Origin: an uncultured Prevotellaceae bacterium
Lineage (GTDB): Bacteria > Bacteroidota > Bacteroidia > Bacteroidales > Bacteroidaceae
Reading direction: 5' to 3'
Assembly: GCA_945827465.1 (NCBI GenBank)
Contig: CALZOH010000111.1
Span: forward strand, 1-10,480
DNA length: 10,480 nucleotides
The notes below the pieces were generated by a model. It was given only the letters and a program-made list of their open reading frames with translations. It made no database searches and was not told the origin of the DNA. The position numbers and the translations under genes were made by a program. Positions 1 to 6,284 of the stretch are shown one piece after another. Position 1 is the first letter of the stretch; each line of letters starts with the position of its first letter.

Positions 1-33
1 TTTGCAGGTAAATAATCAATCACACTTTTCCTT

Positions 34-981
34 ATGACAAATAACAGAATCACTCGCCTGTTTGGGATTCAGTATCCCATCATTGCAGGCGGCATGGTAT
101 GGTGCAGCGGCTGGCGTTTGGCCTCTGCCGTTTCCGAAGCCGGAGGTTTGGGCCTTTTGGGCGCGGGCAGCATGACGCCCGAAGTGCTGCAGGAGCATAT
201 CCGCAAGTGCAAGGCGGCCACATCCCGCCCCTTCGGCGTAAACGTTCCGTTGATGTATCCCGAGATAGAGCGGCTGATGCAAATCATCGCCGACGAAGGT
301 GTTTCGGCCGTCTTCACCTCGGCCGGCAGTCCGAAGAAGTGGACAGGCTGGCTCCACGAGCGCGGCATCAAGGTGGCCCATGTGGTATCGTCGTCGCTCT
401 TTGCGCAGAAGTGCGAGGCAGCCGGCGTTGATGCCGTAGTGGCCGAGGGCTTCGAGGCCGGCGGTCACAATGGTCGCGAAGAGACCAGCACACTCTGTCT
501 GGTGCCTGCCGTGCGCAAGGCCACCACGCTGCCCTTGTTGGCAGCCGGCGGAATTGCCACCGGCGAGGCTTGGTTGGCCACGCAGGTGCTGGGCGCCGAA
601 GGCATTCAGATGGGAACCCGCTTTGCACTGACGGCCGAAAGCTCGGCCGGTGATGCCTTCAAACAATTTTGTCTGAACTTGGAGGAGGGCGAAACCAAGC
701 TCTTGCTCAAGAAACTTTCGCCTACCCGTCTGGCCAAGGGCGGCTTCCGCACACTCATCGAAGAGGCCGAAGCCCGCGGTGCCGATAAGGAAGAACTGCT
801 CGACATCATCGGTCGTGGCAAGACGCGCCTGGGTATTTTTGAAGGCGATTTAGAGAACGGCGAACTCGAAATCGGTCAGGTCACCGGCCTTTTGCGTGGC
901 AAACCCATCCAGACCGTTGCCGAAGTATTCAGCGAGATGATCGCCGAATACGACTCGGCCAAAAAGAAGTTGCAAGCCTAA
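34..981 (+). CDS. FabK / nitronate monooxygenase family FMN-dependent flavoprotein
   Basis: The 315-residue product is a cytoplasmic TIM-barrel flavoprotein of the 2-nitropropane dioxygenase family. That family includes nitronate monooxygenase (oxidises alkyl nitronates) and FabK, enoyl-ACP reductase II (last step of fatty-acid elongation). Visible motifs are the N-terminal RITRLFGIQYPIIAGGM (residues 5-21), AEGFEAGGHNG (137-147) with the likely active-site His145, the FMN phosphate-binding AAGGIATG (170-177) and GTRF (194-197). From memory, the order and spacing resemble Streptococcus pneumoniae FabK closely, including the N-terminal block and the His position, so the reductase role is a real alternative to the usual nitronate monooxygenase label. 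The ATG at 34 places the conserved RIT..YPI block right at the N-terminus, as expected. No Shine-Dalgarno sequence is visible in the AT-rich bases before it. The M24 gene starts 19 bases downstream, suggesting cotranscription. Family is certain; substrate is not. Confidence 0.9.
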   Translation: MTNNRITRLFGIQYPIIAGGMVWCSGWRLASAVSEAGGLGLLGAGSMTPEVLQEHIRKCKAATSRPFGVNVPLMYPEIERLMQIIADEGVSAVFTSAGSPKKWTGWLHERGIKVAHVVSSSLFAQKCEAAGVDAVVAEGFEAGGHNGREETSTLCLVPAVRKATTLPLLAAGGIATGEAWLATQVLGAEGIQMGTRFALTAESSAGDAFKQFCLNLEEGETKLLLKKLSPTRLAKGGFRTLIEEAEARGADKEELLDIIGRGKTRLGIFEGDLENGELEIGQVTGLLRGKPIQTVAEVFSEMIAEYDSAKKKLQA

Positions 982-1000
982 TCCCCCACCCATTCTGAAG

Positions 1001-2797
1001 ATGAGTCAACCTGATTCTTCCCTTATTCAAAAGCGCGTAGAGGCCCTGCGCAGCTGGATGAAGCAGCGCGGCCTGGCGGCCTTCGTCGTGCCCTCGACCG
1101 ATGCCCACGCCAGCGAATACGTACCCGCCCATTGGGCTTCGCGAGCCTGGATTTCGGGCTTCGACGGTTCGGCAGGCACGGCCGTAGTCACCCTCGACGC
1201 AGCCGCGCTTTGGACCGACTCGCGCTACTTCCTGGCCGCCGCCGAGCAGTTGGAGGGCACACCCTTCCAACTCATGAAGGAGCGCGTGGCGGGGACGCCC
1301 ACCATTGCCCAATGGCTCCTGCAGACCCTGCCGCCGGCCTCAAAGGTGGGGCTTGACGGATGGGTTAACATCGGTTCTGAGGTGAGCGCCTTGGCCCATG
1401 ACTTGGCTGCGGGCGGCATGAGCCTCTGCGTCGGCGAAGACCCCTTTGCCGCGCTTTGGACTGACCGCCCGGCCTTGCCTCAAAGGCCCGTCGAAGTGCA
1501 ACCCCTGGAATATGCCGGTGAAGAAATGGAACTCAAAGTAGGGCGCTTGCGCACGGCCCTGAGCGAAGCCGGCGCCGATGCCATGGTAGTGACGGCACTC
1601 GACGAGGTGGCCTGGCTCACCAACCTGCGCGGCACCGACGTGCATTGCAATCCCGTCTTCGTAGCCTACGCCATGGTCTTGCCCGATGCCCTGCACCTCT
1701 TTATCGACACTGGCAAACTCACCGAATCGGTCAAGAGCTACCTCGCCGCCCGTTCGGTCAGCCTGCATGCCTACACCGACCTGCTTCCCTTCCTCACATC
1801 GCTCCCGGCCTGCCGCCTGCTCGTGCCTCCCTCGGCCAATGCCCGCTTGGGGGCCGCCGCCCGCTCGGCCTGCTTTGACATCGTAGAAGCGGCCTCGCCC
1901 ATCGCCGCGATGAAGGCCGTGAAGAACGAGGCCGAAGTGGCCGGCTTCCGCCGCGCCATGCTGCGCGACGGTGTGGCTCTGGTGCGCTTCTTGCGTCGGC
2001 TTCGGCCTGCCGTTGAAGCCGGCGGCATGACCGAAATGGGCGTTGACCGCCTGCTCACCTCGCTCCGCGCCGAGCAGCCCCTCTTCCGCGACATCAGCTT
2101 CGATACCATCGCCGGCTATGCCGACCACGGCGCCATCGTTCATTACGAAGCCACCCCTGAAACCGACCGCCCGCTCCGACCCGAAGGACTCCTCCTGCTC
2201 GATAGCGGAGCACAATATCAAGACGGCACTACCGACATCACCCGCACCCTCGCCCTGGGGCCCACCACGGCCGAAGAGCGCCACGTCTACACCCTCGTGC
2301 TCAAGGCCCACATCTCCCTGGCGCGCCTTGTCTTCCCCTCCGGTTCGTCGGGCACACAGCTCGACCTGGCAGCGCGCCGTCCCCTGTGGCAGGAAGGCTA
2401 CAACTTCGGCCACGGTACGGGTCACGGCGTAGGTTCTTATCTCAACGTACACGAAGGTCCTCATCAGATTCGCATGAACTGGATGCCCGCCCCCATCACG
2501 GCCGGCATGACGGTGACCAACGAGCCGGGCCTCTATCTGGCCGGTCGCTTCGGCGTACGCATCGAAAACATCCTGCTGGCCGTGCCTCACCTTGAAACGG
2601 AGTTCGGGACATTCCTCCGTTTCGAAACCCTCACCCTCTGTCCCATCGACACCGCTCCCATCGAGCGCGAACTGCTTGAGCCGGCAGAACTCGAATGGCT
2701 CAACACCTATCACCGGCGCGTGCGCAATGAACTCCTGCCGCTGCTCGACGACGAGGCCGACCGCCGCTGGCTGATAGACGCAACACAACCCTTATAA
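1001..2797 (+). CDS. Aminopeptidase P family protein (Xaa-Pro aminopeptidase, M24B)
   Basis: The 598-residue product is a cytoplasmic metallopeptidase that removes the N-terminal residue from peptides with proline in position 2. It has the long three-domain layout of eukaryotic-type aminopeptidase P (about 600 residues) rather than the ~440 of E. coli PepP: creatinase-like domains at roughly 8-150 and 165-305, then a pita-bread catalytic domain at 310-535 and a C-terminal extension. The five dinuclear metal ligands are all visible: Asp401 (LLLDSGAQY), Asp412 (DGTTDITR), His475 (GHGTGHGVGS), Glu508 (TNEPGLY) and Glu522 (RIENILL). Supporting histidines are His381, His471 and His484 (NVHEGPH). 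Ligand spacing closely matches human XPNPEP1 as I recall it. The ATG at 1001 begins 19 bases after the preceding stop and leads straight into a conserved N-terminal helix and the AAFVVPSTDAH strand. There is no signal peptide. It probably belongs to the same transcript as its neighbours. The gene appears intact, with all key residues present. Confidence 0.95.
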   Translation: MSQPDSSLIQKRVEALRSWMKQRGLAAFVVPSTDAHASEYVPAHWASRAWISGFDGSAGTAVVTLDAAALWTDSRYFLAAAEQLEGTPFQLMKERVAGTPTIAQWLLQTLPPASKVGLDGWVNIGSEVSALAHDLAAGGMSLCVGEDPFAALWTDRPALPQRPVEVQPLEYAGEEMELKVGRLRTALSEAGADAMVVTALDEVAWLTNLRGTDVHCNPVFVAYAMVLPDALHLFIDTGKLTESVKSYLAARSVSLHAYTDLLPFLTSLPACRLLVPPSANARLGAAARSACFDIVEAASPIAAMKAVKNEAEVAGFRRAMLRDGVALVRFLRRLRPAVEAGGMTEMGVDRLLTSLRAEQPLFRDISFDTIAGYADHGAIVHYEATPETDRPLRPEGLLLLDSGAQYQDGTTDITRTLALGPTTAEERHVYTLVLKAHISLARLVFPSGSSGTQLDLAARRPLWQEGYNFGHGTGHGVGSYLNVHEGPHQIRMNWMPAPITAGMTVTNEPGLYLAGRFGVRIENILLAVPHLETEFGTFLRFETLTLCPIDTAPIERELLEPAELEWLNTYHRRVRNELLPLLDDEADRRWLIDATQPL

Positions 2798-2808
2798 GCA
2801 ACAAAGAA

Positions 2809-3366
2809 ATGGCAATCATTAAAACAATATTGGGCATGACGCCCAAATTCGGACATAACTGTTACCTCTCCGAAAACGCTACCGTGGTAGGCGATGTTGA
2901 GATGGGCGACAACTGCAGCGTGTGGTTCAATGCCGTAGTGCGCGGCGACGTCAACTACATCCGCATCGGCCACCGTGTCAACATTCAAGACGGCTCTTGC
3001 CTCCATACCCTCTACAAGAAGGCAGCCATCGAAATTGGCGACGACGTCACCATCGGTCACAACGTCACCGTTCACGGCGCCAAAATCAAGAGCGGCGCCC
3101 TCATCGGAATGGGCAGCACGCTGCTCGACGACTGCGAGATAGGCCAGGGGGCCATTATCGCTGCCGGAGCCTTGGTACTCAAGAATACGGTAGTGGGCGA
3201 TGGCGAACTTTGGGGCGGTGTGCCAGCCAAGTTTATCAAAAAAGTTGACCCCGAACAGGCCAAGGAACTGAACATCGGCATCGCCAAACACTACTCGATG
3301 TACAGCAAGTGGTTCACCGACGAAAATCCTGAAACCCTCATCAATCCGCTGCCCGAGGAAGCCTGA
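2809..3366 (+). CDS. Gamma-class carbonic anhydrase family protein (left-handed beta-helix, hexapeptide repeats)
   Basis: The 185-residue product has the hexapeptide-repeat pattern of a left-handed beta-helix ([LIV]-G-x4 steps such as VVGDVEMGDNCSV, IEIGDDVTIGHNV, IAAGALVLKNTVV) followed by a C-terminal helix. Three histidines fit the zinc ligands of gamma carbonic anhydrases: His66 (SCLHT), His84 (IGHNV) and His89 (TVHGA). The 5-residue spacing of the last two matches the archaeal enzyme Cam. Arg45, Asp47, Gln60 and Asp61 are conserved-type subunit-interface or active-site residues. The protein lacks the acidic loop of Cam, so it belongs to the short CamH/YrdA-like branch, where CO2 hydration is often weak or unproven. 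It would work as a cytoplasmic trimer. Alternatives are a hexapeptide acyltransferase or a metal-binding protein of unknown role. The start lies 11 bases after the aminopeptidase stop, so the two genes are probably cotranscribed. Confidence 0.92.
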   Translation: MAIIKTILGMTPKFGHNCYLSENATVVGDVEMGDNCSVWFNAVVRGDVNYIRIGHRVNIQDGSCLHTLYKKAAIEIGDDVTIGHNVTVHGAKIKSGALIGMGSTLLDDCEIGQGAIIAAGALVLKNTVVGDGELWGGVPAKFIKKVDPEQAKELNIGIAKHYSMYSKWFTDENPETLINPLPEEA

Positions 3367-3394
3367 AAATCTTGCTCCGGAGCTCTTTCCTGAT

Positions 3395-5872
3395 ATGCTT
3401 TATTGCGACGTGATACTTCCCGTTCCCGTTGAGGGGACCTTCACTTATCTCTTGCCCGAAGCCCTAGCCGACTGTGTTGGCGAGGGCTTCAGGGTGGTAG
3501 TGCCCTTTGGCAAAAGCAAACTCTATTCGGGCATCGTGGTGCGCAAACACAGCGAGCCGCCCGCCGGCAACTTTGAGCTGAAGGCCGTGGTCGACGTGCT
3601 CGACGAGCAGGCCATGGTCTTGCCCCGGCAGTTGCGCCTGTGGCAGTGGATGGCCGAATATTATATGTGTCCGCTGGGCGATGTCTACAAGGCCGCCGTA
3701 CCTTCGGGATTGCGCTTGGAGAGTGAGTCGACCCTGACGGTGAACGAAGACTTCGACCGGTGGTCCCAACTCAAGCCGCAGGAACTGCAGGTGTTTGAAC
3801 TCTTGCAGTCGGGCAAGGTCCACACCGTGGCCCAGCTCGCCCGCTCGTTGAAGGACGGTCGGGTACTTTCGCGCATCAAAAGCCTGATGGGCAAGGGGGC
3901 CGTGACAGTGAAAGAAACGCTCGATGCCGGTTATCGGCCGCGTTGCGAGGTACACGTCAGGCTGGCTGCAGCCTATCAAACCGAAGAAGCCTTCATGAAG
4001 TTGTGCGACGAATTGGAGCGTACGCCCAAACGCCTGCAGTTAGTGACCACCTACGCCGACATGGCCGGTTGGGCGTCGGCCTTCAAGCTTCGCAACCCGC
4101 AGCTCGTGAAGGAAGTCAGCAAGGCCGAACTGCTGAAGCGCTCGGGTGTTTCGGCCGCGGTGCTCACGGCCATGCGCTCCAAAGGTATTCTCGAAACCTA
4201 TGACTTTGAGGTGGGGCGCCTCGGTCGGGTCACCGCCGAACTGGTGGAACAGCTGCCCCTCTCGCCTGCCCAACAAACCTCGCTCGACGAAATCCATCGG
4301 GCCTTTGAGAAACAAAGAGTCTGCCTGCTCCACGGCGTAACGTCGAGTGGCAAAACCGAAATCTACATCCGGCTGATACGCGAAGTCATGGAGCGCGGCG
4401 GACAAGTGCTTTATCTGGTACCCGAAATCGCCCTGACCACGCAACTTACGCAACGCCTGCGCCGCATCTTCGGCGACCGTATGGGCGTCTATCATTCCAA
4501 GTTCCCCGATAGCGAGCGCGTGGAGATTTGGCAGAAGCAACTTTCCGCCGAACCTTATTCGCTCTTGCTCGGTGCTCGCTCGGGTTTGTTTCTGCCGCAG
4601 CAGCGCTTGCAACTCATCATCGTTGACGAAGAGCACGAAACCAGTTACAAACAAGAAGAGCCCGCTCCGCGCTATCATGCCCGCGATACCGCCGTGATGA
4701 TGGCCGGTTTCCATGCCTGCCATATACTGCTCGGAACGGCCACACCCAGCTTCGAGAGCTTCAGCAACGCCACTGGCGGCAAGTATGGCTATGCGTCGCT
4801 CACCACGCGCTATGGCGAAATCTGTTTGCCCCACATCGAAGTGGCCGACGTGCGCGAACTGATGCGCACCAAGCAGATGCGCCCGCCCTTCTCGCCGCGC
4901 TTGGAAGAAGAAATCCGCCAGGCGCTGGCCCGTCAGCAGCAAGTCATCCTCTTCCAGAACCGCCGCGGCTACGTGCCGGTGGTGGAATGCGCTTCCTGCG
5001 GATGGACGCCCACCTGCGAGTGTTGCGACGTCACCCTGACCTATCATCAGGACATTCGCAAAATGGTGTGCCACTATTGCGGCCGAACCTTCGAGATGCC
5101 CCGGGCCTGTCCCAACTGCGGATGCGAAACATTGCGCTCCATCGGTTTCGGTACCGAGAAGATAGAGGAAGAAGTGCAGAAGCGTTTTCCCACGGCCCGT
5201 ACGGCGCGGCTCGATTTGGATACGACCCGTTCGCGCACGGCTTACGAGCGCATCATCAACGATTTTGCCGCGCAGCGCACCGACGTACTCATCGGCACCC
5301 AGATGGTGTCGAAGGGACTGGACTTTGACCACGTGCACGTGGTGGGCATCCTCGATGCCGATACAATGCTCACCCGTCCCGACTTCCGCAGCTTTGAGCG
5401 CACCTTCCAGATGCTTTCGCAGGTGGCTGGGCGAGCCGGCCGGCGTCAGAGCAGGGGCTACGTCATTTTGCAGACCCGTCACGCCGATTATCCCGTCATT
5501 CAGCGCGTGGTTGACAACGATTTCCACACGCTCTTTCAAGAACAGATGGAGGAGCGCGAAGCCTTTCACTATCCGCCTTACTATCGGTTGATCTACGTTT
5601 ATTTAAAACATCGCGAGCTGTCGGTGGTGGAACAGGCCGCTCATTCTTTGGAAAAAGTGTTGAGAACTTCTTTTGGTCCGCGCATATTGGGACCTGATAA
5701 ACCAGCTGTGAGCCGTGTACAGTTCTGGCACATCCGCAAACTGGCCTTGAAAGCCGAGCGCTCGCTTTCAATGGCTCAGACGCGCGCCATATTGAGAGCT
5801 GCCGTTCATGATTTGCAACAGCAGCCGCGCTTTAATTCCCTGCGCATCTATTTCGACGTTGATCCGGTGTGA
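3395..5872 (+). CDS. priA: Primosomal protein N' (replication restart helicase PriA)
   Basis: The 825-residue product is PriA, the 3'-to-5' DNA helicase that recognises stalled forks and D-loops and starts reloading of the replicative helicase. Domains in order: an N-terminal 3'-DNA-binding domain (1-105, DVILPVPVEGTFTYLLP at 5-21), a winged-helix region that is longer than in E. coli (about 110-285), helicase lobe 1 with Walker A GVTSSGKT (314-321) and Walker B DEEH (411-414), a zinc module, helicase lobe 2 with TQMVSKGLDF (635-644) and QVAGRAGR (676-683), and a C-terminal domain (about 710-825). Eight cysteines for two zinc sites are all present: 532, 535, 541, 544, 559, 562, 572 and 575. 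E. coli PriA has 732 residues; the extra length lies mainly between the 3'-DNA-binding domain and lobe 1. The start is fixed by the conserved N-terminal strand. It follows the carbonic anhydrase gene by 28 bases and converges with the lipoprotein gene 7 bases beyond its stop. Confidence 0.97.
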   Translation: MLYCDVILPVPVEGTFTYLLPEALADCVGEGFRVVVPFGKSKLYSGIVVRKHSEPPAGNFELKAVVDVLDEQAMVLPRQLRLWQWMAEYYMCPLGDVYKAAVPSGLRLESESTLTVNEDFDRWSQLKPQELQVFELLQSGKVHTVAQLARSLKDGRVLSRIKSLMGKGAVTVKETLDAGYRPRCEVHVRLAAAYQTEEAFMKLCDELERTPKRLQLVTTYADMAGWASAFKLRNPQLVKEVSKAELLKRSGVSAAVLTAMRSKGILETYDFEVGRLGRVTAELVEQLPLSPAQQTSLDEIHRAFEKQRVCLLHGVTSSGKTEIYIRLIREVMERGGQVLYLVPEIALTTQLTQRLRRIFGDRMGVYHSKFPDSERVEIWQKQLSAEPYSLLLGARSGLFLPQQRLQLIIVDEEHETSYKQEEPAPRYHARDTAVMMAGFHACHILLGTATPSFESFSNATGGKYGYASLTTRYGEICLPHIEVADVRELMRTKQMRPPFSPRLEEEIRQALARQQQVILFQNRRGYVPVVECASCGWTPTCECCDVTLTYHQDIRKMVCHYCGRTFEMPRACPNCGCETLRSIGFGTEKIEEEVQKRFPTARTARLDLDTTRSRTAYERIINDFAAQRTDVLIGTQMVSKGLDFDHVHVVGILDADTMLTRPDFRSFERTFQMLSQVAGRAGRRQSRGYVILQTRHADYPVIQRVVDNDFHTLFQEQMEEREAFHYPPYYRLIYVYLKHRELSVVEQAAHSLEKVLRTSFGPRILGPDKPAVSRVQFWHIRKLALKAERSLSMAQTRAILRAAVHDLQQQPRFNSLRIYFDVDPV

Positions 5873-5879
5873 GCAACGC

Positions 5880-6212
5880 CTACGGTTGATAATCCCGGCC
5901 GGTCAGGTCGCGGTATTTCTGTCGCGCCGCCTCCAGGCGTTGTTGCGTCACTTCGAGGGTGGAACGTTCGCCGGCCAGTTCTTCTTCAGCCGAGGTAAGA
6001 GCGGCTTGGCGCTCCTCTTCAGAAGCGAACTCAATCAGTCGGAGGCTGTCTGACCGATTCCCGGCTTCGAGAATGCGGTCTTCAATCAGACTGATTTCCT
6101 TCAGGGCCTGCTCAATGTTTTGTTGGGCTTCCTCCACCTTCTGCCGGTTGGGTGAACAAGCTGTCAGCAACAGGAAGGCGATGGCCGATAACAATGGGAA
6201 TGATGGTTTCAT
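5880..6212 (-). CDS. Small coiled-coil lipoprotein of unknown function
   Basis: I do not recognise a named family. The 110-residue product starts with a lipoprotein signal: a short basic N-terminus, a hydrophobic core at residues 5-16, and lipobox LTAC with the lipidated cysteine at position 19. The mature part (20-110) is almost wholly charged and alpha-helical in character, rich in Glu, Gln, Arg and Ala. Heptad-like runs over about 25-52 and 66-102 suggest a coiled coil, with a possible break around NRSD (52-55). No catalytic motif is seen. Residues after the cysteine are SPNRQK, so no obvious surface-export acidic signal is present; periplasm-facing anchoring is plausible but not shown. 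The gene lies 72 bases downstream of the SulP transporter on the same strand, with a strong inverted repeat in between. Possible roles are an envelope scaffold or transporter accessory; both are guesses. The coding call rests on the clean signal peptide and lipobox. Confidence 0.82.
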   Translation of the reverse strand: MKPSFPLLSAIAFLLLTACSPNRQKVEEAQQNIEQALKEISLIEDRILEAGNRSDSLRLIEFASEEERQAALTSAEEELAGERSTLEVTQQRLEAARQKYRDLTGRDYQP

Positions 6213-6225
6213 AAGGATAAAGTGA

Positions 6226-6249
6226 GTCGTGTGGCCGAGGCCACACGAC
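6226..6249 (-). terminator. Perfect 11-bp inverted repeat between sulP-family gene and lipoprotein gene (terminator or attenuator)
   Basis: The arms GTCGTGTGGCC (6226-6236) and GGCCACACGAC (6239-6249) are exact reverse complements, separated by two bases; in RNA this would be a GC-rich stem with a loop of about four once the closing pair opens. On the minus strand it starts 35 bases after the SulP stop and ends 13 bases before the lipoprotein ATG. The bases that follow (TCACTTTATCCTT) are only moderately T-rich, so it is not a textbook intrinsic terminator. It could end most SulP transcripts, attenuate expression of the lipoprotein or protect a processed 3' end. Confidence 0.6.
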
Positions 6250-6284
6250 GGTTGATGTCAACGGAATGAATCGGAGTCACCGGG

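Noticed and set aside
1..33. Promoter for the first gene block
   Set aside because: Only 33 bases are visible before the first start codon. A TTTG occurs at 1-4 but no TAnnTTTG box follows, so nothing can be claimed.
1340..2788. Long open reading frame of 482 codons on the minus strand, antisense to the aminopeptidase gene
   Set aside because: The plus-strand frame has every M24 metal ligand. The antisense product is a low-complexity Gly/His/Arg/Ala-rich translation typical of mirror frames in GC-rich genes, with no recognisable domain.
3374..3383. Palindrome GCTCCGGAGC before priA
   Set aside because: Ten bases with no loop and no T-tract; easily expected by chance at this G/C content and too short for a terminator.
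4040..5569. Open reading frame of 509 codons on the minus strand, antisense to priA
   Set aside because: Mirror frame of a GC-rich gene whose plus strand shows all PriA helicase and zinc motifs; the antisense product has no family features.
6251..6262. GTTGA-TG-TCAAC dyad, also containing TTGACA on the minus strand
   Set aside because: Arms of only five bases. The E. coli-type -35 hexamer is not how Bacteroidota housekeeping promoters are recognised, and no TAnnTTTG box follows at a suitable distance.
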